From: JAAXHF01 sp965242605
GTDB taxonomy: Bacteria; Desulfobacterota; Binatia; Bin18
Direction: 5' to 3'
Assembly (NCBI GenBank): GCA_965242605.1
Contig: CBDESS010000001.1
Span: 930,001 to 994,000 of the forward strand
DNA: 64,000 nt
Of this stretch, positions 25,244-33,750 are shown in pieces. Under the pieces are notes generated by a model, which saw only the letters and a program-made list of their open reading frames with translations, was not told the origin of the DNA and searched no databases. The number at the start of each line of letters is the position of its first letter. The first letter of the stretch is position 1. Position numbers and translations under genes: made by a program.

Positions 25244-27349
25244 ATGCGACAGGATGGCGCGTTTCAGCTCGTTTCAGATTTCCAGCCCCGGGGCGACCAG
25301 CCGCAGGCGATTGAGGCTCTGGTTGAGGGACTCAAGCAGGCCCACCGGCACCAAGTCCTGCTCGGCGTGACCGGCTCGGGCAAGACCTTTTCAATGGCCC
25401 ATGTCATCGCCCGGTCAAACCGGCCGGCCCTCATCATCGCCCCCAACAAGACGTTGGCGGCCCAGTTGTACAGCGAGTTTGCCGAACTCTTCCCCCACAA
25501 CGCAGTACGCTATTTTGTCAGCTACTACGACTACTACCAGCCGGAGGCGTATGTTCCCCAGAGCGACACCTATATTGAGAAAGACGCGTCCATTAACGAA
25601 GAGATCGACAAGATGCGCCACTCGGCCACCAAGGCCCTGTTGGAACGCCGCGACACCATCATCGTCGCCAGCGTGTCGTGCATCTATGGCCTGGGCTCGC
25701 CCAAGTCGTATTTTGACCTGATCGTGTTTGTCGAGGACAACACCGAGGTTGACCGCGATGCCCTGCTGCGCAAGCTGGTCGATATCCAGTACCAGCGGAA
25801 CGATTTTGACTTTCACCGCGGCACCTTCCGGGTGCGCGGCGATGTTGTTGAGGTCTTCCCGGCCTACGAAGAGAGCAGGGCCGTCCGCATTGAGTTCTTT
25901 GGCGACAGCGTCGAGTCGGTAGCGGAAATTGACCCGCTGCGCGGCAGGGTCGTGCGCCGGCTGGATACAGTCACCATTTATCCGGCCAGCCACTATGTCA
26001 CCACCGCCAGCCGGACCCGGACCGCGGCCACGGCGATCCGGGCCGAACTTGACCAGTGGCTCGAGGAGTTGCGGGCCGACAACAAACTGCTGGAAGCCCA
26101 GCGTGTGGAGCAACGCACCCTATATGACCTGGCCCTGCTGGCCGAGATGGGCTTCTGCCCCGGCATTGAGAACTATTCCCGGCATCTGGACGGCCGCCAG
26201 CCGGGCGAGCCGCCCTCCACCCTGATCGATTATTTCCCTGACGACTATCTGCTGTTCATTGACGAGAGCCATGTCACCATTCCGCAGATCGGCGGCATGT
26301 ACCGCGGCGACCGCTCACGCAAGACCACCCTGGTGGAATACGGCTTTCGGCTGCCGTCGGCGATTGATAACCGGCCGCTCAGCTTTCAGGAGTTTGAGCG
26401 CAAGGTCGGCCAGGCCATCTATGTCTCGGCCACGCCCGGCGATTATGAGCTGGACAAGAGCCGCCGCCACATTGTCGAGCAGTTGATCCGCCCGACCGGC
26501 CTGCTTGACCCTGAAGTCATTGTCCGGCCGGCCAGGCATCAGGTTGACGACCTGCTGGAAGAAATCCGCAAGCGGGTGGACAGGGGCGAGCGGGTCATGG
26601 CCACCACCCTGACCAAGCGGCTGGCCGAAGACCTGAGCAACTATTACCAGGACATCGGGGTCAAGGTCCGCTACCTGCACTCTGATATTGACACCATTGA
26701 GCGGGTCGAAATCCTGCGCGCCCTGCGCCGCGGCACGTTTGACGTATTGATCGGCATTAACCTGTTGCGCGAAGGGCTGGACATCCCCGAGGTATCCCTG
26801 GTGGCGATTCTTGACGCCGACAAAGAGGGCTACCTGCGCTCTGAACGCTCCCTGATCCAGACCATTGGCCGGGCGGCCCGCAACATCAACGGCCAGGTCC
26901 TGATGTATGCCGATGCGATCACCGTCTCCATGCGCCGGGCGCTTGACGAGACCCAGCGCCGACGGCGGGTTCAGTCAGCCTACAACACACGGCACAAGAT
27001 CACCCCGCAGAGTGTCCAGAAGGCGCTGGCCTCGCCCCTGGTCAGGGTCTACGAGGCCGACTATGGAGACATTCCCGCGGTGGCCGAAGACCGGCCCTCA
27101 GCCCAGCAGTTGGCCAAACAGATTGACCAGACCCGCCACGCCATGCAGGACGCCGCAGCCACCCTGGAGTTTGAAGCAGCCGCGGAGTTGCGCAACCGTC
27201 TACACGCCCTGGAGCAGCAGAGCCTCGGCCTGCCGGCCCCGCCCGAAGCGGCTGAGGCGGCCACGCGCCGCCCCGCGGCCAGGAAGGCCGGCCGGCGGAC
27301 AGGCACATCACGCACCACACGCGGCCGGCCAGCCAGAGCCCACACCTGA
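25244..27349 (+). CDS. uvrB: UvrABC excinuclease subunit B
   Basis: DNA-damage verification helicase-like subunit of nucleotide excision repair; it loads UvrC, which is also encoded in this window (41408-43330). 701 aa from ATG 25244 (MRQDGAFQLVSDFQPRGDQP). Walker A GVTGSGKTF at residues 41-49, the beta-hairpin region YYDYYQPEAYVP, DYFPDDYLLFIDESHVTIPQ (Walker B), TTLTKRLAEDLSNYY, LLREGLDIPEVSLVAILDADKEG and QTIGRAARN. The C-terminal UVR motif (QIDQTRHAMQDAAATLEFEAAAELRNRLHALE) is present, followed by a basic tail. Confidence 0.97.
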   Translation: MRQDGAFQLVSDFQPRGDQPQAIEALVEGLKQAHRHQVLLGVTGSGKTFSMAHVIARSNRPALIIAPNKTLAAQLYSEFAELFPHNAVRYFVSYYDYYQPEAYVPQSDTYIEKDASINEEIDKMRHSATKALLERRDTIIVASVSCIYGLGSPKSYFDLIVFVEDNTEVDRDALLRKLVDIQYQRNDFDFHRGTFRVRGDVVEVFPAYEESRAVRIEFFGDSVESVAEIDPLRGRVVRRLDTVTIYPASHYVTTASRTRTAATAIRAELDQWLEELRADNKLLEAQRVEQRTLYDLALLAEMGFCPGIENYSRHLDGRQPGEPPSTLIDYFPDDYLLFIDESHVTIPQIGGMYRGDRSRKTTLVEYGFRLPSAIDNRPLSFQEFERKVGQAIYVSATPGDYELDKSRRHIVEQLIRPTGLLDPEVIVRPARHQVDDLLEEIRKRVDRGERVMATTLTKRLAEDLSNYYQDIGVKVRYLHSDIDTIERVEILRALRRGTFDVLIGINLLREGLDIPEVSLVAILDADKEGYLRSERSLIQTIGRAARNINGQVLMYADAITVSMRRALDETQRRRRVQSAYNTRHKITPQSVQKALASPLVRVYEADYGDIPAVAEDRPSAQQLAKQIDQTRHAMQDAAATLEFEAAAELRNRLHALEQQSLGLPAPPEAAEAATRRPAARKAGRRTGTSRTTRGRPARAHT

Positions 27350-27351
27350 CC

Positions 27352-28005
27352 ATGCCGCCCCGCAAGAATAAGCCGCGTGACCCGCCTGCCGACCTCATCC
27401 GGGCCCGGGCCGTGCTGACCGCCGAGGCCGAGGCCATTCGGGCCATTCCACTCACTGCCGACTTCCTGCGGGCGGTGCAGATTTTGCAGCACTGCAAGGG
27501 CAAGGTCATCACCACCGGCATGGGCAAGGTCGGCATCGTCGCCCTGAAAATCGCCACCACCCTGTCATCAACCGGTACGCCGGCCTGCTTTCTCCACCCC
27601 GGAGAAGCCGCCCACGGCGACCTCGGCCTCGTCAGCCCGGACGACGTGATGATCACCTTCTCCAACAGCGGCAAAACGCGGGAAGTGATCGAGATGCTAG
27701 GCCGGGCCAAGGCGCTCAACAGTCTGCCGTTGATCGCCATTACCGGCCACCCGCGCTCGCCCATCGCCCGCCAGAGCGACGTGGCGCTGAGCATAGGCGC
27801 GGTCAAAGAAGCCTGCTCACTTGGCCTCACCCCCTCGTCAAGCACCACGGCCATGATGGCCCTCGGCGACGCTCTGGCCCTGGTGCTGATGGACCGCAAT
27901 GGCTTCACCAAGGCCGACTACGCCAAGTTCCACCACGGCGGCTACCTCGGCCGCCGGGCCCGCAAAGAGGCCCGCCAGGAAAACGGCCGGCGGCACTCGG
28001 GATGA
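27352..28005 (+). CDS. SIS-domain sugar phosphate isomerase (KdsD/KpsF-like, no CBS domains)
   Basis: 217 aa, starting 2 nt after uvrB. The SIS core is visible: GKVITTGMGKVGIVALKIATTLSSTGTPACFLHPGEAAHGDLG, SPDDVMITFSNSGKTREVIE, then TPSSSTTAMMALGDALALVLM and KFHHGGYLG. These are the hallmarks of D-arabinose 5-phosphate isomerase, which makes the precursor of KDO for lipopolysaccharide. The usual C-terminal CBS pair is absent. Whether this is the result of truncation by the adjoining hsdS debris or a natural short form cannot be told here. Confidence 0.85.
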   Translation: MPPRKNKPRDPPADLIRARAVLTAEAEAIRAIPLTADFLRAVQILQHCKGKVITTGMGKVGIVALKIATTLSSTGTPACFLHPGEAAHGDLGLVSPDDVMITFSNSGKTREVIEMLGRAKALNSLPLIAITGHPRSPIARQSDVALSIGAVKEACSLGLTPSSSTTAMMALGDALALVLMDRNGFTKADYAKFHHGGYLGRRARKEARQENGRRHSG

Positions 28006-28052
28006 AGAGCGCGCCGCGGGAGCAGCGAGTGGTAGCCGGCACAGAGCGGACG

Positions 28053-29430
28053 GGGGGAGGATGGAAGACCCTGGCCCCGGGCGACTGCGCCGTCATCAAC
28101 GACGCCACCTATTCGCCGAAAGAAGCCTGGCCGTTCGTCAACTATCTCGACACGGTCAACATCACAGAGAACCGCATCCCCGAAATTCAGCACTTGGTGG
28201 CGGGGAAGCAGACAATCCCGAGCCGGGCGCGGCGCAAGGTACAGCCGGGCTACATCGTGGTATTCCACGGTCCGCCCGTACCAACGCCACTTCCGCCTGC
28301 TGAAATCCCTGCCGGAGAACTGCCCGGTCTCGACCGCCTTCGCCGTCATTCGCGGTAAAGACGGTATAGCGCATACAGATTTTCTCTACTGGTTTCCAGC
28401 ACAAGCCCATGTCGTTGAGCGGCTGCACCCTATCGCCGAGCACAGCGTCTCTGCCTGCCCGGCCATCAGGACCGCCGACCTCGCGCGGCTGGAACTCCGG
28501 CTGCTCCCGCTAGCCGATCAGCGCGCCATCGCCCACATCCTGGGCACGCTTGACGACAAGATTGACCTCAACTGCCGCCTGAACGCCACCCTGGAAGCAA
28601 TGGCCAAGCGCTGTTCACCTCCTGGTTCGTCCATTTCGACCCCGTCCACGCCAAAGCCGCCCTCAAACACCACGCCACCGAAGCGGCCCGCCCAGCACTC
28701 ACTCCCCTCTTGGGGGGAGTCGTCCCGCCAAGGGCGTCAGCCCGCAGGTACGCCGGTGGGGGGAAATCCGCCGCCAAGGGGGGAGCGCATGGCCGGTCAA
28801 GCGGGCGCGGGCCTATCTGGACCGGCTGGAGCCGGAGATTGTGGCCCTGTTCCCGGATCGTCTTGCGGACTCGGAGGTAGGGCCGATTCCCGCCGGGTGG
28901 GAGCTTTCCACAATCGGCCAAGAGATTCAGGCGGTCGGGGGAGGAGCCCCAAGTACCAAAGAACCCACCTATTGGCAGGCCGCCCGCCATCCTTGGGCCA
29001 CACCCAAGGACCTCGCCAAACTGACTTCGCCTGTCCTGTTGCATACCGAACACAAAATCAGCAACGCGGGTCTGACAAAGATCAGCTCTGGCTTGTTGCC
29101 GGTGGGAACCGTGCTGCTGTCCTCCCGGGCTCCGATTGGTTATCTGGCGATGACCAAAGTGCCCACGGCGATCAACCAAGGCTTCATCGCGCTGATTTGC
29201 AACAGGCGGCTTTCCAACTTGTATGTCCTGCACTGGTGCGCTGAAAATCCTGGATGCCATCAAGGGTATTGCTGGCGGCTCAACCTTTGCGGAGATTAGC
29301 AAACAGACCTCTCGCCCTCTGTCTGTGCTCGTCCCCCCTCGGCCCCTTCTTCTGGCCTTCGATACCGCCGTCCGTCCTCTGTATCGGCGGACTGTCGTCA
29401 CTATGCGAGAATCCGCTGCCCTCGCCGCCC
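28053..29430 (+). pseudogene. hsdS: Type I restriction specificity subunit HsdS, multiply frameshifted
   Basis: Consecutive HsdS segments appear in different frames: GGWKTLAPGDCAVINDATYSP and NITENRIPEIQHLVAGK (first target recognition domain), GKDGIAHTDFLYWF and RAIAHILGTLDDKIDLN (central conserved helix), FTSWFVHFDPVHAKAA, VGPIPAGWELSTIGQE and NLYVLHWC (second domain), and GGSTFAEISKQTSRPLSVLVPP. At least three frameshifts occur, around 28255, 28612 and 29225. A C/G-rich insertion at about 28700-28790 with cccctcttggggg-type motifs sits between the central helix and the second domain. No hsdM or hsdR is present, so this is a dead orphan. Confidence 0.8.
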
Positions 29431-29446
29431 TCCGCGATACCCTTTT

Positions 29447-29560
29447 TTCACCCTCCCCCTGGGAGCGCGGGCATCCTGCCCGCAGCCCTGAAGGGCGCGT
29501 GCCCTGCCCCACTCCTCTGAGTACAACGAGAGAACTCTGTACTTTTTTGCAAAAAACCTT
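29447..29560. repeat. GC-rich intergenic hairpin cluster
   Basis: gcgggc-atcct-gcccgc forms a 6-bp stem near 29468-29484, followed by gccctgaagggc-type stems and a gtac...gtac segment ending in tttttt (about 29520-29550). They are reminiscent of small intergenic REP-like or terminator structures, between the hsdS debris and the methyltransferase gene. Confidence 0.4.
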
Positions 29561-29673
29561 CCCTTAGAAATTGCAACAGGCTAATGTGAGCGTGGTTCCC
29601 TCAAGGACAATCAACCGTCTCATAGTCTGCCGGATTTCCCCCTTACCAGAAACTCGTCTCTCAGGAGAAGAAC

Positions 29674-30615
29674 ATGGACTGTAACGCTGTGGCCTCATGC
29701 TCCGCCCGCCCGGTACGGCGGTCGAGAATGCTGCAAGGAGATGTAGTGCAAGGAGATGTAGTGCATTGGCTGAACGCCCTGCCGATTGACCAGCCGTTTG
29801 ACGTGGTGATTGCCGACCCGCCTTACAACATCGGCAAGGACTTTGGGGAGACCAAGGACAGCCTGCCCCTTGCGGAGTACGTCGATTGGACAATGGCGTG
29901 GCTGAGCAGGGCCATTGACCTCCTGGCCCCCAACGGTATCGCCTATGTCTATGGCTTCCCGGAAATACTGGCACACATCGCCGTCCAGTTCCCCTTGGAG
30001 CAACAACGCTGGCTGGCCTGGCACTACACAAACAAAACCGTCGCCGCCTCCAAGTTCTGGCAGCGAAGCTATGAATCGATCCTCTGCCTGTGGCGCAACG
30101 GGCGCAAGAAGCCGGACCTGGAGATCGATCAACTCAGAGAGCCCTACACGCCTGGAGTCCTCAAGGCGGACGGCAAGAAGCGGGCCGGCACCAAATCCCG
30201 CTTTGGCAGCGGCAAAGAGACGACCTACCGGCTCCACCGAAACGGCGCACTGCCGCGCGACATCCTCAAGGTTCCCGCCTTGGCCGGCGGCGCGGGGAAC
30301 AGAGAGCGATGGTTCTGGTGCGAGGATTGCGGGGACGCATTCCCTCCGAAGGAAAGCAGGCAGCACCACGACCACGAGACCTGGAAGCACGCAACCCAGA
30401 AGCCCATGCGCCTCACCAAAAAGCTGCTGATGTCCCGCATCAACGGTACCAGCGGGCGGCTTCTGGTGCCGTTCGCCGGTTCCGGCTCGGAATGCGTTGT
30501 GGCGAAGCTCATGGCCATCCCCTTCGTTGGGGTTGAAATCAATCCCCACTATGTGGGTTTCGCGCAAGCGTGGCTGCGCAAGACCAAACGAGGAGCAATG
30601 GAATGTGGAAGCTGA
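29674..30615 (+). CDS. Type II DNA methyltransferase (beta class)
   Basis: It probably methylates adenine N6 or cytosine N4. 313 aa from ATG 29674, 6 nt after aggaga. The catalytic motif DPPYNIG (residues ~48-54) precedes the AdoMet motif VPFAGSGSECVVAKL near residue 275, the beta-class order. A Cys-x2-Cys followed by a His cluster (WCEDCGDAF, QHHDHETWKH) before the KPMRL motif may be a zinc site. A 15-nt tandem duplication (29732-29761) doubles the QGDVV residues. Start codon is overlapped downstream by the putative endonuclease gene. Target sequence unknown. Confidence 0.85.
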   Translation: MDCNAVASCSARPVRRSRMLQGDVVQGDVVHWLNALPIDQPFDVVIADPPYNIGKDFGETKDSLPLAEYVDWTMAWLSRAIDLLAPNGIAYVYGFPEILAHIAVQFPLEQQRWLAWHYTNKTVAASKFWQRSYESILCLWRNGRKKPDLEIDQLREPYTPGVLKADGKKRAGTKSRFGSGKETTYRLHRNGALPRDILKVPALAGGAGNRERWFWCEDCGDAFPPKESRQHHDHETWKHATQKPMRLTKKLLMSRINGTSGRLLVPFAGSGSECVVAKLMAIPFVGVEINPHYVGFAQAWLRKTKRGAMECGS

Positions 30616-31211
30616 GCCGCCGCTCTTTGCAGGAGTTTGAGAAGCTCCTTGGGGATTTCCATCGCCTGTTCAGCGGATGCAGATGCGAAGGCACTCAAAC
30701 CGAGGAGCTTTTGTTCCGAGCAATCAACGCCGATCCACAGGCGTCCAGCAGGGCGCATTGGCAGGAAGGAGGCCATGACGATAAAGCGGACCTCATCATC
30801 CGCGACAACGACCAGAAGATTCCTTTGCAGGTGAAATCCGGCAGGGAGAAGCCACGCGGCAAAATCTCCTTGTCCGGTCACAGGCTAGGCCGATTTTCGG
30901 GAGATGTGGACGAGATGTCAGCCTATCTGAACAGGCCTGACGCCGCGAACATCATCTTGCTCACATATCAGCGCATCGATGGTGAAAAGGGCAGGCAGCA
31001 CATCTACCGAGTGGGCTACCTGCCCATCGAGACGCTTCGCGTCATTCCTGAAAACTGGGTGAAGTCCGTTTCGCCAAAGGGTGCCGTCACCTATCGCCAG
31101 ATCAACCAGCGCGGCATCCCCATGCAAATCGTGGAGAGGATGAGCTGGCAAGTGTGGTGGGAAGTGCCGATCAGCCTCATCGAATGGGAACGGGAGATGT
31201 CCTTTGGCTGA
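30603..31211 (+). CDS. Putative type II restriction endonuclease, partner of the methyltransferase
   Basis: 202 aa. Its ATG lies 13 nt before the end of the methyltransferase gene with aggagc upstream, so the pair is translated together. A PD-(D/E)XK-like core is visible: KADLII (D63) followed by IPLQVKSG (Q76, K78), a D...QxK variant. The C-terminal half has alternating strands and helices (VGYLPIETLRVIPENWV). No named enzyme is recognised; assignment rests on the motif and the overlap. It looks intact, unlike the neighbouring hsdS. Confidence 0.65.
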   Translation: MWKLSRRSLQEFEKLLGDFHRLFSGCRCEGTQTEELLFRAINADPQASSRAHWQEGGHDDKADLIIRDNDQKIPLQVKSGREKPRGKISLSGHRLGRFSGDVDEMSAYLNRPDAANIILLTYQRIDGEKGRQHIYRVGYLPIETLRVIPENWVKSVSPKGAVTYRQINQRGIPMQIVERMSWQVWWEVPISLIEWEREMSFG

Positions 31212-31227
31212 GGTGGAGAGGATTGTA

Positions 31228-32136
31228 TGAACGCACCCGAGCGCGGTCAGCCAACGGCTCCGCTGAACGATGCTGCCGCTGATGTCGAACGGGAGCGACG
31301 TTTCAACGCACTCCGGCGTGAGCTTCTTGCAGGGCCGTACCAAACTTGTTGATTGGTGGCTTACCGCCACAGCCATATTCCTGACTGTACTCGGTGTTAT
31401 CGCTGTCTTTGCCGGTTACATCAGCTTCAGGATATTCCGCGAGATTGAGGCCGAAGCTCGCCAGAATATGGAAGCATCCGAGCAACACGCAGAAGAAGCA
31501 CGGGGTCTCGTTGAGGAGATCAAAGCGAAGCGTACCGAAGCTGAGACAGTCGTGCAAAGATTGAACGCTGAGACTGTCAGTAAGGAACCGGACAAGGCCG
31601 AAGAAGCTGCGGAAAGTGTCCAGGCGAATCCCCAGACATCCCCAATAGACCGGGCGATTGCCGCCGCCGTCCTGCTTCAACAACAAGACAAGTTTGACGA
31701 AGCCATCAAAAAGTGGCGATCTATTGCTGACATTGTGGAAGGAGCGGACAAGGAGCTTGGGGGGCGGGCGTGGTTCTCTGTTGGCTATCTCCTCGGTAGA
31801 AAGGGCGATTATCAAGCTGCGATGGATGCCAACACCAAGGCGATCCACCTCACCCCAAATAATGCCGCAGCCTACACCAACCGGGGCAATGCGAAGAGCG
31901 CCCTCGGCCAGTATCAAGCCGCTATTGCTGACCATACCGAGGCACTCCGCCTTAACCCCAACTTGGCCGCAGCCTACATCAACCGGGGTGTCTCCAACTC
32001 TCTATTGGGCCGGGTGAACGAGGCTCGGCGGGATTTCGAGAAGGCTCTTGCCTTGGCCCGAGAGGCCGGTGACGAAGACACCGCGGCTCAGGTGGCACAT
32101 AGGCTTGCCGACCTCAACAAATCCGAAGACCCGTGA
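31228..32136 (+). CDS. Membrane-anchored TPR protein, N-terminus probably frameshifted
   Basis: The main frame runs from ATG 31270 and contains a membrane segment (WWLTATAIFLTVLGVIAVFAGYISF), a coiled-coil stretch (EIEAEARQNMEASEQHAEEARGL) and three TPR units (WFSVGYLLGRKGDYQAAM, AAYTNRGNAKSALGQYQAAI, AAYINRGVSNSLLGRVNEAR). A separate upstream ATG near 31228, 5 nt after ggagagg, leads in another frame through a reading like ERERRFNALRRELL that stops near 31350, just before the membrane segment. A single-base indel near 31340 would join them. It sits directly after the restriction pair. Confidence 0.6.
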
Positions 32137-32189
32137 GCGTCTGCACCGATTGTTGAAGCCGCTGACCCCGGCCCGACAGCACCCCCCAC

Positions 32190-32222
32190 CCCAGCCCTCC
32201 CCCTCAAGGGGGGAGGGGGGGA
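32190..32222. terminator. GC-rich hairpin between convergent genes
   Basis: ccctccccctcaaggggggaggg forms a strong stem between the convergent TPR and cytochrome c genes. There is no T-run. Similar C-run/G-run stems occur in the hsdS debris near 28700, so this may be a dispersed repeat acting as a transcription barrier. Confidence 0.4.
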
Positions 32223-32246
32223 AGCAGTGACCAAGGGGGGTGTGGG

Positions 32247-33707
32247 CTATGGCGTCGGAACTGCGGCCGGCGGCCTCTCCGGGGGGGAGAGGGCCAGCAC
32301 ATACAAGGCCAGATTCCACATCTGGTCTTCCGTCAGGGCATCGCTGTACGAGGCCATTGATGAACCATCCATACCGGCGGCCAGACGCAGATAGACCGCC
32401 TGCGGGCTGGAGCCGCCACGAAAACGCCATCTATCCGTCAGGTCCCGGGGCGCGATCGGCTCCCCTTCGGAGGTTTTCAGGTCTTGTCCAGAGCGGCCGT
32501 TGCCCCGCCCGCCCGGGCCGTGGCAGCTTGGGCAGCCCGAGTCCCGGTAGAGCCGCGCCCCGCGCGCCAGACGCTCGGCAGACACCGCCGGCGGGTCTGA
32601 GACGGGAAGGGGCGGCGGGGGAGCTTCGCGCGTAAAGCGGGGGGAAAACCGCTTCAGGTAGGCCACTACGGCGCGGATGTCCGCCGGGCTGAGAAAAGCC
32701 CCGAAGGCCGGCATTCCGCTGCCGGCCAGGCCGTGCGTCACCGAGCGGGACAGGTCTGCATCGGTGGGGAGTTGCCCGGTCGGGGTGGAACGATAGCGAA
32801 AAAGGCCCCGGGTGAAATCACGCGGGCGGGGACTCAGCCGGGCGGCAAAAACCCCCTGACCGTCGCCCTTGCGCCCATGACAGCCGGCGCACTGCTGTTC
32901 GTAGAGCGCGTGGCCCCGCTCTTGCAGCCGCGGAACCCGGAGAAGCGAAGCAGAATCCGACGCGGGCGGCGGCCCAGGCTCGCCGCTCACCTGCCCTGCG
33001 CTCTGACCGGCGGCTTGAAAGAATGCGGAGACGCGGCAATCGGTCAAAAAGCTGCGGAAGTCGAGCAGCAGCCGCTGGGCCGAGTAGGTGACAACGGCGG
33101 GCTCTTTCTGAGTCCAATTGTCAGCGTCGCTTACCGCGGCGCGGTCTGAGCCAAACCTCACCTCGGCAGACTGGCCGTCCGGGTCAAGGACGGACAGATG
33201 AGCGGACAGGCGTGGGGTATCGGCGAAGGTGTCGAAAAACGCCTGCCAGGCCGCGGGGGGGTCGGCCTCAAGGGCCAGCCGCTCTGCCACATTCACCGCA
33301 TACACACCGCCCCGCGGGGCAAAAAACCCGGGGAAATCCGTATCCTGCCACTGCCGCTCAGCGATCAGGTGGGCCAGGGCGTGGCCCACCGGCAGCGTTA
33401 CCTGTGTTTCCCACTGTGTGTCCGTCGCCCAGCGGACGCTGAGGCCGGAGGCGGTCCAGGCGACCAGCCTGGAGGTGAACAGGCGCTGTTCTTTGGCCCA
33501 GACCAGAAAGGCCGGCCAGCGCGGGTCGTCCGGTCTGAGGGTAAAGCGCTCGGTCGAGAGCCCGGCGCAGGGAGGCGGCGGGGCCGGGCCGGTCTCGGCA
33601 CGCACGCGAGAGACGAGCGCCAGGCAGAGGAGCAGCAGGACGGCCATGCAAAACGAACGCGGATGAGGAGTCAGCAGGATGTCGGCGTTCACGGTGAGCG
33701 TCCCCAT
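32247..33707 (-). CDS. Periplasmic dihaem cytochrome c
   Basis: From GTG/ATG 33707 the product has a signal peptide (FCMAVLLLLCLALVSRVRA). An N-terminal ~200-residue beta-rich domain (WPAFLVWAKEQRLFTSRLVAWTA, GHALAHLIAERQWQDTDFPGFFAPRG) precedes two cytochrome c domains: CAGCHGRKGDGQG and CPSCHGPGGRGNG, each with an axial-Met candidate further on (GSGMPAFG, GSSMASY). It resembles a subunit of a periplasmic oxidoreductase electron pathway; the N-terminal domain could be a haem-binding or docking domain. The start could also be ATG 33647. Confidence 0.72.
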   Translation of the reverse strand: MGTLTVNADILLTPHPRSFCMAVLLLLCLALVSRVRAETGPAPPPPCAGLSTERFTLRPDDPRWPAFLVWAKEQRLFTSRLVAWTASGLSVRWATDTQWETQVTLPVGHALAHLIAERQWQDTDFPGFFAPRGGVYAVNVAERLALEADPPAAWQAFFDTFADTPRLSAHLSVLDPDGQSAEVRFGSDRAAVSDADNWTQKEPAVVTYSAQRLLLDFRSFLTDCRVSAFFQAAGQSAGQVSGEPGPPPASDSASLLRVPRLQERGHALYEQQCAGCHGRKGDGQGVFAARLSPRPRDFTRGLFRYRSTPTGQLPTDADLSRSVTHGLAGSGMPAFGAFLSPADIRAVVAYLKRFSPRFTREAPPPPLPVSDPPAVSAERLARGARLYRDSGCPSCHGPGGRGNGRSGQDLKTSEGEPIAPRDLTDRWRFRGGSSPQAVYLRLAAGMDGSSMASYSDALTEDQMWNLALYVLALSPPERPPAAVPTP

Positions 33708-33750
33708 CGCTTCGATCCCGGCTCGGGGCGCGCAGTCAATCGTCGCCCAG

